A stretch of DNA of 64,000 nt. Origin: Gemmatimonadota bacterium (GTDB taxonomy: Bacteria; Gemmatimonadota; Gemmatimonadetes; Longimicrobiales; Gaopeijiaceae). The notes under the pieces were generated by a model that saw only the letters and a list, made by a program, of their open reading frames with translations, made no database searches and was not told the DNA's origin. Positions 45,269-54,201 of this stretch are shown here, one piece after another. The stretch is taken from positions 186,001-250,000 of the forward strand of contig JAWKQN010000003.1 of NCBI GenBank assembly GCA_041390125.1, given 5' to 3'. Positions within the stretch are counted from its first letter, which is position 1; each line of letters starts with the position of its first letter. A program made the position numbers and the translations under genes.

Positions 45269-46425
45269 GTACGGCCGTGGGGACGCGTGCGGACCTGCGC
45301 ACGCGCGTGCAGGGGGAGCTGTTCGTCGTGCATCTACTCAAGCGCACCTATGAATGGCGCGAGTACGGCCGGTGTCGGCTGAGCGACGAGCAGGAGCCCC
45401 TGCACGAGCGCCAGCCGCTGCACGCCCGCTCGGCCTCGGGCGAGGCGCCCCCACCCGCCGGCGACGTCGACTTCATCGCGCTGCGTCCGGGCGTCGACGT
45501 GGTGGTGCAGGGAGCCGCCTACACCGTCAGCGCGCGCCAGACGGAGTCGTCGGTGTCGGTCGAAGGACCGGCATTGCGGCGGACCCTGCGCGTGATCGGG
45601 GACCGCGTGGCCGAGATGACGGCGGACGGATGCATCCGCTTCAGCGCGCCCCGCCCGTTCCGCCGCATGCCGGTGCGGTACGATCGCGCGTACGGCGGCC
45701 ACGACGCCCAGGCGCTGGCGCGCTATGGGGACAGCGCGCGCGAGGTGCTGCGGCCACCCGTCGGCGCGCGTGAGCCGACCACGCGCTTCCACTATCCGCG
45801 CAATCCCAGCGGCACCGGGTTCGTGGTGGAGCCGACACGGGCGGCGGTCGACGGCCGCCGTCTGCCCAACCTCGAGTTTCCGGACGATCCGCTCACCCCC
45901 GCACGGCTGGCGTGCGGGCACATGGATCGCTGGCCGCTCGCGCCGTTGCCCGCCGGTCTGGATTGGTACGGGCTCTTCTGGTTTCCGCGCTCCGCCTACC
46001 TGGGCATGATCCCCCGGCACGCGCCGCTGGACCGGCCGCTGCCCGAGGTGCGTGCCCGCGTGGCGTCCGAGGATCTCCTGGCCATCCGCCCGCCGTGGGC
46101 GAGCCGCCTCGATCCGCGCGCGGAGTACGCCCAGGGCGCCTCGCCCGGCATGACGCTCGCCACCCTGCGCGCCGATGCCTCCTTCCGTCTGCGGGGCTTC
46201 TTTCCCGATCGCACCGAGTGGGTGGTGCGCCTGCCCGGCGAGGTGCCGCGGGTGGCCGCCGTGCCCAGCGGGCGGCGTGCGCCGCCGGTGGAGCCGCGCC
46301 TCAACTCCGTGGTGTTCCAGCCCGAGCGACGTCGCATGACGCTGACGTGGGCGGCGCTGGTGCCGGCGGACGCGGCACCCGGAGGCGAAGCGCGGGTGGA
46401 GTGGGAATCGCTGCACGTGCACTGA
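45265..46425 (+). CDS. DUF2169-family T6SS adaptor-like protein 3
   Basis: 386 residues from the GTG at 45265, which overlaps the previous stop. Shares with the 42574 protein the blocks HLLKRTYEW, ALRPGVDVVVQGAAY, PVRYDRAYGGHDAQALAR, HYPRNPSGTGFVV, RLPNLEFPDDPLT and QGASPGMTLATLRADASFR. It is shorter at the N-terminus. A duplicated adaptor on each side of a PAAR-like protein suggests each binds a different surface or cargo. It is the last gene of the spike cassette. Confidence 0.8.
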   Translation: MSTAVGTRADLRTRVQGELFVVHLLKRTYEWREYGRCRLSDEQEPLHERQPLHARSASGEAPPPAGDVDFIALRPGVDVVVQGAAYTVSARQTESSVSVEGPALRRTLRVIGDRVAEMTADGCIRFSAPRPFRRMPVRYDRAYGGHDAQALARYGDSAREVLRPPVGAREPTTRFHYPRNPSGTGFVVEPTRAAVDGRRLPNLEFPDDPLTPARLACGHMDRWPLAPLPAGLDWYGLFWFPRSAYLGMIPRHAPLDRPLPEVRARVASEDLLAIRPPWASRLDPRAEYAQGASPGMTLATLRADASFRLRGFFPDRTEWVVRLPGEVPRVAAVPSGRRAPPVEPRLNSVVFQPERRRMTLTWAALVPADAAPGGEARVEWESLHVH

Positions 46426-46466
46426 ACCTCGCGGGGCCGCCCGCCCGGTCGTCGGGGGCACTGGCG

Positions 46467-46496
46467 TTGACCTTGCATCCGCACCGGGTCCATACT
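46467..46496 (+). promoter_or_regulatory. Sigma-70-type promoter for the ECF sigma gene
   Basis: TTGACC (46467-46472), 18-base spacer, CATACT (46491-46496). Predicted start is near 46503, which excludes the GTG at 46501 as the translational start and supports the ATG at 46549. Confidence 0.65.
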
Positions 46497-46548
46497 GCCG
46501 GTGTCCGGCCTGTCGGCAGGGCCACCCCCCATCGCTCCCCCGACGCCG

Positions 46549-47142
46549 ATGAGCGCAGCGCACGAGGTCACCCGCCTCTTCACCGCCTGGCGGGAGGGAG
46601 ACGAAGCCTCCCTGGAGCGGCTGATGCCGCTCCTCTACGACGAGCTCCGCCAGCTCGCCTCCCGCTACATGCGCGGCGAGCGCAGCGATCACACGCTGCA
46701 GGCCACGGCGCTCGTCAACGAGGCGTATCTGCGCCTGGTGGGGTCGGATGTCTCGTTCGCCGATCGCTCGCACTTCCTGCGCATCGCCGCGCAGGTCATG
46801 CGGCGCATCCTGGTGGATCACGCCAAGGCCAAGAAGGCGCTCAAGCGGGGTGGCAACCAACACCCCGTCACGCTGGACGAGTCGGTGTTGGCCTCGGACG
46901 ACGCGCCCGAGGTGGTGCTCGAGGTGGACGAGGCCCTCCAGCGCCTGGCCGAGCACGACGAGCGCAAGAGCAAGGTGGTGGAGCTGTTCTATTTCGGGGG
47001 GCTCTCCTACGAGGAGAGCGCGGCCGCGCTCGGGATCTCCGAGGCCACCGTGCACCGGGACCTGCGCTTCGCGAAGGCCTGGCTGCACAAGGAGATCGAG
47101 GCCCAGCGCCGCGGCGGGTCGGAGACGGCCGGCAGCGCCTGA
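46549..47142 (+). CDS. ECF-type RNA polymerase sigma factor (TIGR02999 / PF07638 group)
   Basis: 197 residues. Region 2 has LYDELRQLASRYMRGER and HTLQATALVNEAYLRLVG with the RSHFLRIAAQVMRRILVDHA block, diagnostic for this ECF group. Region 4 has VVELFYFGGLSYEESAAALG and SEATVHRDLRFAKAWL. No anti-sigma gene is adjacent; members of this group are often tied to Ser/Thr kinase signalling. It follows the spike cassette with its own promoter. Control of the injection locus is possible but unproven. The start was chosen from the promoter position. Confidence 0.92.
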   Translation: MSAAHEVTRLFTAWREGDEASLERLMPLLYDELRQLASRYMRGERSDHTLQATALVNEAYLRLVGSDVSFADRSHFLRIAAQVMRRILVDHAKAKKALKRGGNQHPVTLDESVLASDDAPEVVLEVDEALQRLAEHDERKSKVVELFYFGGLSYEESAAALGISEATVHRDLRFAKAWLHKEIEAQRRGGSETAGSA

Positions 47143-47242
47143 TGCGCAGGCGGGCGCGTGCGCGCCCGCCGACCGTACGACGCAGCGCGCCAGCGGGGAC
47201 CCCCCGACCGGATCCGCCGATCCGCCCGCGCTGGACGCCCCC

Positions 47243-48061
47243 TCAGTCCCCGCCCACCAGGCCCAGCAGACCGTCGAGGAGCGGCCGCCCGTTGGCGGCC
47301 ACGACCGCTCCCGGCCTCAGGTCGAGCGGCCGCCCGTCCGGGCGGACCGCCACGCCGCCGGCCTCCTCCAGGAGGATCAGCCCGGCCGCGATGTCCCACG
47401 GGGCCAGGTGGAGCTCCCAGAAGGCATCCAGCCGGCCGGCTGCCACGAAGCACAGGTCGAGCGCCGCCGCGCCCGCGCGGCGGATGCCGGACGTGGCGCG
47501 CAGCACGCGGTCGAACTGCACCAGGTAGGGTGGCAACGCCTCCAGACGCTTGAAGGGGAAGCCCGTCCCGATCAGCGCGCCCGCCAGCTCCCCGCAGGTG
47601 GAGACCCGCAGCGGCACGGGTGCAGGCGCGCGCGGGCCCTGATACCAGGCCCCACCGCCCTGCCGTGCCCACCAGCGCTCGCCGGTGGCCGCCGCGGTGA
47701 CGGCGCCCGCCACCACGCGCCCCGCGACGGCCACCGCCACCGAGGACGCGAAGAACGGGTGCCCGTGCAGGAAGTTGGTGGTGCCGTCCAGCGGATCGAT
47801 CACCCACAGCGGTCCCTCGCCCGGGTCCTGGTCGTGCCCGAGGCCTTCCTCCTCGGCCAGGAGCGCGTGATCGGGATGCCGGGCGCGCACGAGCGCCTCG
47901 ATCTCGGCCTGGGCTTCCAGGTCGACGGCCGAGACGAAGTCGCTCCGGCCCTTGGTGGTGACGGAGCCCGTCTGCGAGGCGCCGAGGTGGTGCGCGTGCA
48001 CGCGCGCCGCGGCGTCGGCGGCGTCCCGGGCTGTCGTCAGCCACGCATCGAGGGCGTCCAG
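47243..48061 (-). CDS. Inositol-monophosphatase-family phosphatase (probable CTG start)
   Basis: Mg-dependent sugar-phosphate phosphatase: LLAEEEG metal site, DPLDGTTNFLHGHPFF signature, and WDIAAGLILLEEAGG C-terminal motif. From the first standard codon (GTG, 48001) the protein would be 252 residues and lack the family's first helix. The frame stays open upstream and encodes LDALDAWLTTARDAADAAAR, a good match to that helix, starting at CTG 48061 with GGAGG five bases before it. I therefore call 272 residues with a CTG start. Substrate may be myo-inositol-1-P, histidinol-P or PAP; not decidable. It is divergent from trpS. Confidence 0.88.
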   Translation of the reverse strand: MDALDAWLTTARDAADAAARVHAHHLGASQTGSVTTKGRSDFVSAVDLEAQAEIEALVRARHPDHALLAEEEGLGHDQDPGEGPLWVIDPLDGTTNFLHGHPFFASSVAVAVAGRVVAGAVTAAATGERWWARQGGGAWYQGPRAPAPVPLRVSTCGELAGALIGTGFPFKRLEALPPYLVQFDRVLRATSGIRRAGAAALDLCFVAAGRLDAFWELHLAPWDIAAGLILLEEAGGVAVRPDGRPLDLRPGAVVAANGRPLLDGLLGLVGGD

Positions 48062-48066
48062 CGCTG

Positions 48067-48071
48067 CCTCC
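48067..48071 (-). promoter_or_regulatory. Shine-Dalgarno GGAGG supporting the CTG start at 48061
   Basis: Minus-strand GGAGG, then five bases, then CTG. No comparable site precedes the GTG at 48001. An in-frame TAA at 48104-48106 limits the frame. Confidence 0.55.
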
Positions 48072-48143
48072 GTGGGTTCCGTGGTGTGGGGGGGCAGTCT
48101 AACTTACCCGCCCTCTCCCACCCGTACAGGGAAGCGTGCAGTC

Positions 48144-49142
48144 GTGAGCAAGAAGCCGGTCGTCCTCAGCGGAGTCCAACCCACGGGCGAGGCCCACCTG
48201 GGCAACTACCTGGGGGCGTTCCGCCAGTGGGTGGACATGCAGGACCGCTACGACGCCTTCTACTGCATCGTGGACCTGCACGCCATCATCACCGAGTACG
48301 ATCCGCGCGACCTGCCCGACCGGGTCTTCGACATGGCGGTCAGCTTGCTCGCGGTGGGGATCGACCCCGAGCGCTCGACGCTGTTCGTGCAGTCGGATGT
48401 GCCCGAGCACGTGGAGCTGAGCTGGCTCTTCAACGCGGTGGCGCCCGTGGGGGACCTCGAGCGCATGACGCAGTACAAGGACAAGTCCGCGAAGCTGGAG
48501 TCCGTCCCGGCCGGTCTGCTCAACTACCCGGTGCTGCAGGCGGCGGACATCCTGATCTATCGCGCGGACGCCGTGCCGGTGGGCGAGGACCAGCGCCAGC
48601 ATCTCGAGCTCACGCGCGACATCGCCCGCAAGTGGAACGCGCGCTTCGGGGAGTACTTCCCCGAGCCCGAGGCCATCGTCCCCCAGGTGGGTCGCATCCT
48701 GGGCCTGGACGGCGAGGCCAAGATGTCCAAGTCGCTCGGCAACACCGTGGGCATCCTGGCCGAGCCGGACGAGATCTGGGAGCGGGTGCGCACGGCCGTG
48801 ACGGACCCGCAGCGGGTGCGCAGGACCGACCCCGGCCGACCGGAGGTCTGCAACGTCTACACGCTGCACACGCTGATCACGGATCCGGCCCTGCTGGAGG
48901 ACATCGCCACGCAATGCCGGGGCGCCACCCGGGGCTGCGTGGACTGCAAGCGCATCCTGGCGGACTCCATCGCCACCACGTTCGCGCCGTTCCGCGAGCG
49001 GGCCCGGGAGCTGCGCGCCCGCCCGGAGCGCGTGCAGGAGATCCTGCACGCCGGCGCCGAGCGCGCCCGGTCGGTGGCGCGGGAGACGATGGCGGAGGTC
49101 CGGGAGCGGATGGGGCTGGACTGGCGGGTGCGCCAGGCCTGA
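48144..49142 (+). CDS. trpS: Tryptophanyl-tRNA synthetase
   Basis: Charges tRNA-Trp. 332 residues, normal for class Ic bacterial TrpRS. The HIGH equivalent is in VQPTGEAHLGNYLGA and the KMSKS loop is at 193-197 (EAKMSKSLGNT). Other blocks: YCIVDLHAIIT, LLNYPVLQAADILIY, PVGEDQRQHLELTRDIA. GTG start with AGGGAAG upstream. A -10-like TAACTT at 48100-48105 is the likely promoter element; the matching -35 is weak. No trp-operon attenuator was seen. Confidence 0.97.
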   Translation: MSKKPVVLSGVQPTGEAHLGNYLGAFRQWVDMQDRYDAFYCIVDLHAIITEYDPRDLPDRVFDMAVSLLAVGIDPERSTLFVQSDVPEHVELSWLFNAVAPVGDLERMTQYKDKSAKLESVPAGLLNYPVLQAADILIYRADAVPVGEDQRQHLELTRDIARKWNARFGEYFPEPEAIVPQVGRILGLDGEAKMSKSLGNTVGILAEPDEIWERVRTAVTDPQRVRRTDPGRPEVCNVYTLHTLITDPALLEDIATQCRGATRGCVDCKRILADSIATTFAPFRERARELRARPERVQEILHAGAERARSVARETMAEVRERMGLDWRVRQA

Positions 49143-49364
49143 CCGCACGAGGGCGCTCCCGGGCGCAGCCCTTCCGCCACACCCCCGCCGGCTGGTCCGC
49201 TTCCTGCTCCCCACGCCGTCCCGGTGGGATCCCCTCCCCCCCAAGGGCCCCGCAAGGCCCGGAACGACGCCGTTTCCGCCGTCCCCCGGGTCGGCGGCGC
49301 GAGGTCGCCCGGCACGGAAGGCCCGGCGGAGGGCGTCCCTGCCTACCCCGACCGGCAGAGGCCC

Positions 49365-50504
<1,140 letters not shown>

Positions 50505-50510
50505 TCCGGA

Positions 50511-50541
50511 GCGCCTCCGCGCCCTCGCGGGGCGGAGGCGC
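50511..50541 (+). terminator. Hairpin downstream of pilT
   Basis: Perfect 10-bp stem GCGCCTCCGC / GCGGAGGCGC with an 11-base loop, 6 bases after the stop. No T-run. Confidence 0.5.
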
Positions 50542-50641
50542 GCGGCGCACCCCGAGCAGGGCCTTGCGGGTCGGGAGGGGAGACGAGACGATCCCTGCCG
50601 GGATCCGCGCGCACCCACCCTCCAGCCACCATCGGGCAGTC

Positions 50642-51574
50642 ATGGCCACCGCTTCCAGCATCGACCTCTCCGGCGTCTTCATCCCCGCCACCAGCCCCTT
50701 CGACCCGGTCTCGGGCGACCTCGACGTGATCGGGCTCCGCAGCAACGTGCGGCGCTGGAGCACGACGGGCGTGCGCGGCATCGTGATCGGGGGCTCGACC
50801 GGTGAGGCCATGTTGCTGGACGACGACGAGCGCCTGGCCGCCCTGGATGCGACCGCCGACATCCTGCCCGACGGCATCCTGCTCGTGGCCGGCACGGGCG
50901 GCGAGTCGACGCGACGCACCATCCGCCTCACGCGCGAGGCCGCCGAACACGGCGCCGACGCCGTGCTCGTGCAGCCGCCAGCCTTCTACAAGGGCGCGAT
51001 GACGCCCGAGGCGCTGCAGGTCCACTATGCGGCGGTGGCGGACGCATCGCCGGTGCCGGTGATCGTCTACCAGGTGCCGCTCCGACTCAGCACGCTGGAT
51101 CTTCCCACCGGCCTGGTCGTGGAGCTGTCGAAGCACCCGAACATCGTGGGCATCAAGGATTCGCGTGGACAGCTCGAGCTGGTCGGGGAGCTCGCCACCC
51201 AGACCGCCCGCGGCTTCCAGGTGCTGGTGGGCAGCGGCGCGCACCTGTATGCCTCGCTCGAGGTCGGTGCGGTCGGCGGCATCCTGGGCGTCGCCAACCT
51301 GGCGCCGGCGGAGTCGGCGGCCATCTGCACCGCCTTCCAGCGCGGGGACCATGCGGGAGCCGGTCGTCTGCAGAAGGAGGTGGGACCGGTCCACGTGGAG
51401 ATCGTGGGCGGGCTGGGCGTCGCAGGCGTCAAGGCCGGCCTCGATCTGCTCGGGTACCGCGGAGGCGATCCGCGCCCGCCGCTGCGCCCGCTGCCGGAGC
51501 GCGGCCGCGAGACGGTGCACAAGGTGCTGCGCAGCGCGGGTCTGCTCGAGCCGGACCGTGCCGCCCGCGCTTGA
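50642..51574 (+). CDS. Dihydrodipicolinate synthase/N-acetylneuraminate lyase family protein
   Basis: 310-residue TIM-barrel class I aldolase. Schiff-base Lys172 in NIVGIKDSRG, Tyr143 in VIVYQVPLRLS, and the GGSTGEAML loop (GTTGE in DapA). The Arg of the DapA substrate site (P-L-R) is kept, so 4-hydroxy-tetrahydrodipicolinate synthase is possible, but GSTGE and YQVP variants also occur in other lyases of the family, so I give no symbol. Standalone gene; a promoter-like element overlaps its 3' end and a strong terminator follows. Confidence 0.87.
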   Translation: MATASSIDLSGVFIPATSPFDPVSGDLDVIGLRSNVRRWSTTGVRGIVIGGSTGEAMLLDDDERLAALDATADILPDGILLVAGTGGESTRRTIRLTREAAEHGADAVLVQPPAFYKGAMTPEALQVHYAAVADASPVPVIVYQVPLRLSTLDLPTGLVVELSKHPNIVGIKDSRGQLELVGELATQTARGFQVLVGSGAHLYASLEVGAVGGILGVANLAPAESAAICTAFQRGDHAGAGRLQKEVGPVHVEIVGGLGVAGVKAGLDLLGYRGGDPRPPLRPLPERGRETVHKVLRSAGLLEPDRAARA

Positions 51575-51599
51575 ACCGGAGCGGATTCGCCGGTAGCTT
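51571..51599 (+). promoter_or_regulatory. Promoter-like element just upstream of a terminator, before purA
   Basis: TTGAAC (51571-51576), 17-base spacer, TAGCTT (51594-51599). Predicted start near 51606, only ~14 bases before the terminator hairpin at 51620. Either a chance match at the end of the upstream gene or the promoter of an attenuated purA leader. Confidence 0.45.
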
Positions 51600-51619
51600 T
51601 TCCCAGAGGATGCCCGAAG

Positions 51620-51650
51620 CGGGCCCGTCCCCCCGGACGGGCCCGTTTTT
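51620..51650 (+). terminator. Intrinsic terminator between the DapA-family gene and purA
   Basis: Perfect 11-bp stem CGGGCCCGTCC / GGACGGGCCCG, CCCC loop, followed directly by TTTTT. The only textbook Rho-independent terminator seen in the window. Confidence 0.9.
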
Positions 51651-51784
51651 CTGTGCCCCGTCGAGGGGCCGGCCGACATCGGCCGGGGCATCCACCGGCG
51701 CAACGTCGGCGCCATCGTGATCCGGGAGACCGCGCATCCCGGGTCGCTCACCCTGTATCGATGACCTGCGAGAGGAGTTCGGAC

Positions 51785-53071
51785 GTGTCCGGAGCCCGCC
51801 GAGGGCGTTGCACGGTGGTGGTCGGCTGTCAGTGGGGCGACGAAGGGAAGGGCAAGATCGTCGACGTGCTGGCTGCCGACGCGCAGATCGTGGCGCGCTA
51901 CCAGGGTGGCGCCAATGCCGGGCACACGGTGCACGTCGGCGACGACGAGTTCATCCTGCACCAGATCCCCTCGGGCGTGCTGCACGACGGCAAGCGTTGC
52001 CTCCTCGGCAACGGGGTCGTGCTCGACGTGCGCCAGTTCTTCGACGAATACGATGCGCTCGCGGCCCGCGGCATCCGGCTGGACGGTCGCGTGGGCGTGA
52101 GCGGCCGCGCCCATGTGCTGCTGCCGTTCCATCGCGCCCTGGACAAGGCACGCGAGGCCGCGGCTGCCGAGAAGATCGGCACCACCGGCCGCGGGATCGG
52201 CCCGGCGTACGAGGACAAGGTGGGCCGGCGTGGCCTGCGGGTGGGCGACCTGGCCGACGCCGCCGGTGTGGAGCGCTGGCTGGACGGCGCGCTGACGCGC
52301 GCCGAGGCCCAGTTGCGCGAGCTGGGCGAGGACGTCGACACCGTCGCGGCCGAGACGCGTGACGCGTTGGGTCTGGCGGCCCGACTGCACGCCCTCTCGA
52401 CCGAGGTGGGCGTCGAGATCCTGGAGGGTCTGCGCGCGGGTCGGGACGTCCTGCTCGAGGGCGCGCAGGGCGCGCTGCTCGACCTGGATCAGGGCACCTA
52501 TCCCTTCGTGACGTCCTCCAACACCACCGCCGCGGGTGCGCCTGTGGGGGTGGGGATCGGCCCCACGGCCGTGGACGATGTGCTGGGCGTCCTCAAGGCC
52601 TACACGACCCGCGTCGGCGAGGGCCCGCTGCCCACCGCCATGACGCCCGAGCTGGACGAGCAGGTCCGGCAGTGGGGCGGCGAGTTCGGCGCCACCACGG
52701 GCCGCCCGCGTCGCTGCGGATGGTTCGACGCGGTCGTGGCGCGCCACGCCGCCCGCGTGAACGGCCTCACCGGCCTGGCCATCACGAAGCTGGACGTCCT
52801 GGACCAGCTGCCGGAGATCCAGATCGCGGTGGGCTACCGGGTGGACGGCGAGGAGACGTCGCACTTCCCCGACGCCGGCTGCGGATACGACGCGATCGAG
52901 CCCGTGTACGAGACCGTGCCCGGCTGGAAGGCCTCCACCGCGGACGCACGCAAGCTGGAGGACCTGCCCCGCGCGGCCCGGGCCTATCTGAGCCGCCTCC
53001 AGGAGCTGGTCGGGGTCCCGATCTGGATGGTCTCGGTCGGCACCCGGCGCAGCGACATCATCCGCGTCTGA
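51785..53071 (+). CDS. purA: Adenylosuccinate synthetase
   Basis: GTP-dependent conversion of IMP and aspartate to adenylosuccinate in AMP synthesis. 428 residues, standard. GDEGKGKIVD P-loop near the N-terminus, YQGGANAGHTV, the IGTTGRGIGPAYEDK block, LLEGAQGALLDLDQGTYPFV, and TGRPRRCGWFD. The GTG at 51785 follows GAGAGGAG; an in-frame ATG at 51752 would add 11 residues without similarity. Leader of ~135 bases after a terminator. Confidence 0.97.
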   Translation: MSGARRGRCTVVVGCQWGDEGKGKIVDVLAADAQIVARYQGGANAGHTVHVGDDEFILHQIPSGVLHDGKRCLLGNGVVLDVRQFFDEYDALAARGIRLDGRVGVSGRAHVLLPFHRALDKAREAAAAEKIGTTGRGIGPAYEDKVGRRGLRVGDLADAAGVERWLDGALTRAEAQLRELGEDVDTVAAETRDALGLAARLHALSTEVGVEILEGLRAGRDVLLEGAQGALLDLDQGTYPFVTSSNTTAAGAPVGVGIGPTAVDDVLGVLKAYTTRVGEGPLPTAMTPELDEQVRQWGGEFGATTGRPRRCGWFDAVVARHAARVNGLTGLAITKLDVLDQLPEIQIAVGYRVDGEETSHFPDAGCGYDAIEPVYETVPGWKASTADARKLEDLPRAARAYLSRLQELVGVPIWMVSVGTRRSDIIRV

Positions 53072-53098
53072 TCCACCCGGCGGAGGATTCCGCCCCCC

Positions 53099-54055
53099 AT
53101 GGCCGCATCCATCACCTCCTACGCCTGGCTCTCGGTCGGGCTCGCCCTCGCCACCATCGGGCTCAAGACCTGGGCGTGGTGGCTGACGGGCTCGGTCGGC
53201 CTGCTGTCGGATGCGGTCGAGTCGGTGGTCAACCTCGTGGCCGCGCTGTTCGCGCTGTTCATGGTGGGTCTGGCGCGCCGCCCCCCGGACGAGGAGCACG
53301 CCTACGGCCACGCCAAGGCCGAATACTTCGCCAGCGGGTTCGAGGGCGCGTTGATCCTCTTCGCCGCGGGCTCCATCGTGTGGGCCGCGGTGGGCCGCAT
53401 GTTGGATCCGGTCGCGCTCGAGCGCTGGGGGCTGGGTGTGGCGGTCGGGGCGGTCGCGACCGGTCTGAACGTGGCCGGTGGCTGGATCCTGATGCGGGCC
53501 GCCCGCCGCTTCCGCTCCATCGCGCTGGAGGCGGACGCCGAGCACCTCTATTCGGACGTCTTCACGTCCGTGGCCGTCCTCTCCGGTGTCGTGGCCACCG
53601 CGCTGTCGGGGGTCTCGTGGCTGGATCCCGTCGTGGCCCTGGGCGTGGCCCTGAACGTCTTCCGGATCGGATTCAACCTGGTCCGCCGCTCGCTGCTCGG
53701 TCTGATCGACACGGCGCTGCCGGCCCAGACCCGCGCTGCCGTCGATGCCGTCCTCGCCCGCTACCGCACCGGCGGCGTCGATTTCCACGCCCTGCGCACC
53801 CGGCAATCCGGGTTCCGGGGCTTCGTCTCCATGCACGTCCTGGTGCCCGGCGCCTGGAGCGTACAGCAGGGGCACGACCTGCTGGAGCGGCTGGAGGAGG
53901 AGATCCGGGCGGTGGCGCCCGACCTGACGGTCTTCACCCACCTGGAACCGGCCGAGGACCCCGCATCCTGGCACGATACCGAGCTGGATCGGAGCGAGGA
54001 GGCCCCGGAGCGGAGGCACGGGGCCCCGGATCGCCGGCACGCCGGCGGGGAGTAG
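53099..54055 (+). CDS. Cation diffusion facilitator transporter
   Basis: 318 residues. Six helices of the CDF fold; metal-site motifs LLSDAVESVVNLVAALFA in helix 2 and AEHLYSDVFTS (His-x3-Asp) in helix 5, plus DEEHAYGHAKAEYFA. The cytoplasmic C-terminal domain (~210-290) has FRGFVSMHVLVPG and VFTHLEPAED. Efflux of Zn or Fe/Mn by proton antiport is likely; the DxxE variant in helix 2 prevents naming the metal. It lies 27 bases after purA and may be read from the same transcript. Confidence 0.92.
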   Translation: MAASITSYAWLSVGLALATIGLKTWAWWLTGSVGLLSDAVESVVNLVAALFALFMVGLARRPPDEEHAYGHAKAEYFASGFEGALILFAAGSIVWAAVGRMLDPVALERWGLGVAVGAVATGLNVAGGWILMRAARRFRSIALEADAEHLYSDVFTSVAVLSGVVATALSGVSWLDPVVALGVALNVFRIGFNLVRRSLLGLIDTALPAQTRAAVDAVLARYRTGGVDFHALRTRQSGFRGFVSMHVLVPGAWSVQQGHDLLERLEEEIRAVAPDLTVFTHLEPAEDPASWHDTELDRSEEAPERRHGAPDRRHAGGE

Positions 54056-54077
54056 GGAGGCCGATCCGGGCTCGTCC

Positions 54078-54107
54078 TTGAGCCATTCCGGGGCCGGTGG
54101 CTATCTT
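54078..54107 (+). promoter_or_regulatory. Promoter for ffh-rpsP-rimM-trmD
   Basis: TTGAGC (54078-54083), 18-base spacer, TATCTT (54102-54107). Predicted leader of roughly 85 bases to the ffh ATG. Confidence 0.55.
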
Positions 54108-54201
54108 TTCAAGCTTTGCCACCGCCGTCCGACGCGCCTCGGGGCGCGCCCCTGCGGCGGACCTGAGTCTTGGCAGTGGGGCCGGGGAGGCCCGATTCCG
54201 G

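Noticed and set aside
46501..46503. GTG start for the ECF sigma gene
   Set aside because: It falls at the predicted transcription start of the TTGACC/CATACT promoter and the extra residues are not family-like; ATG 46549 preferred.
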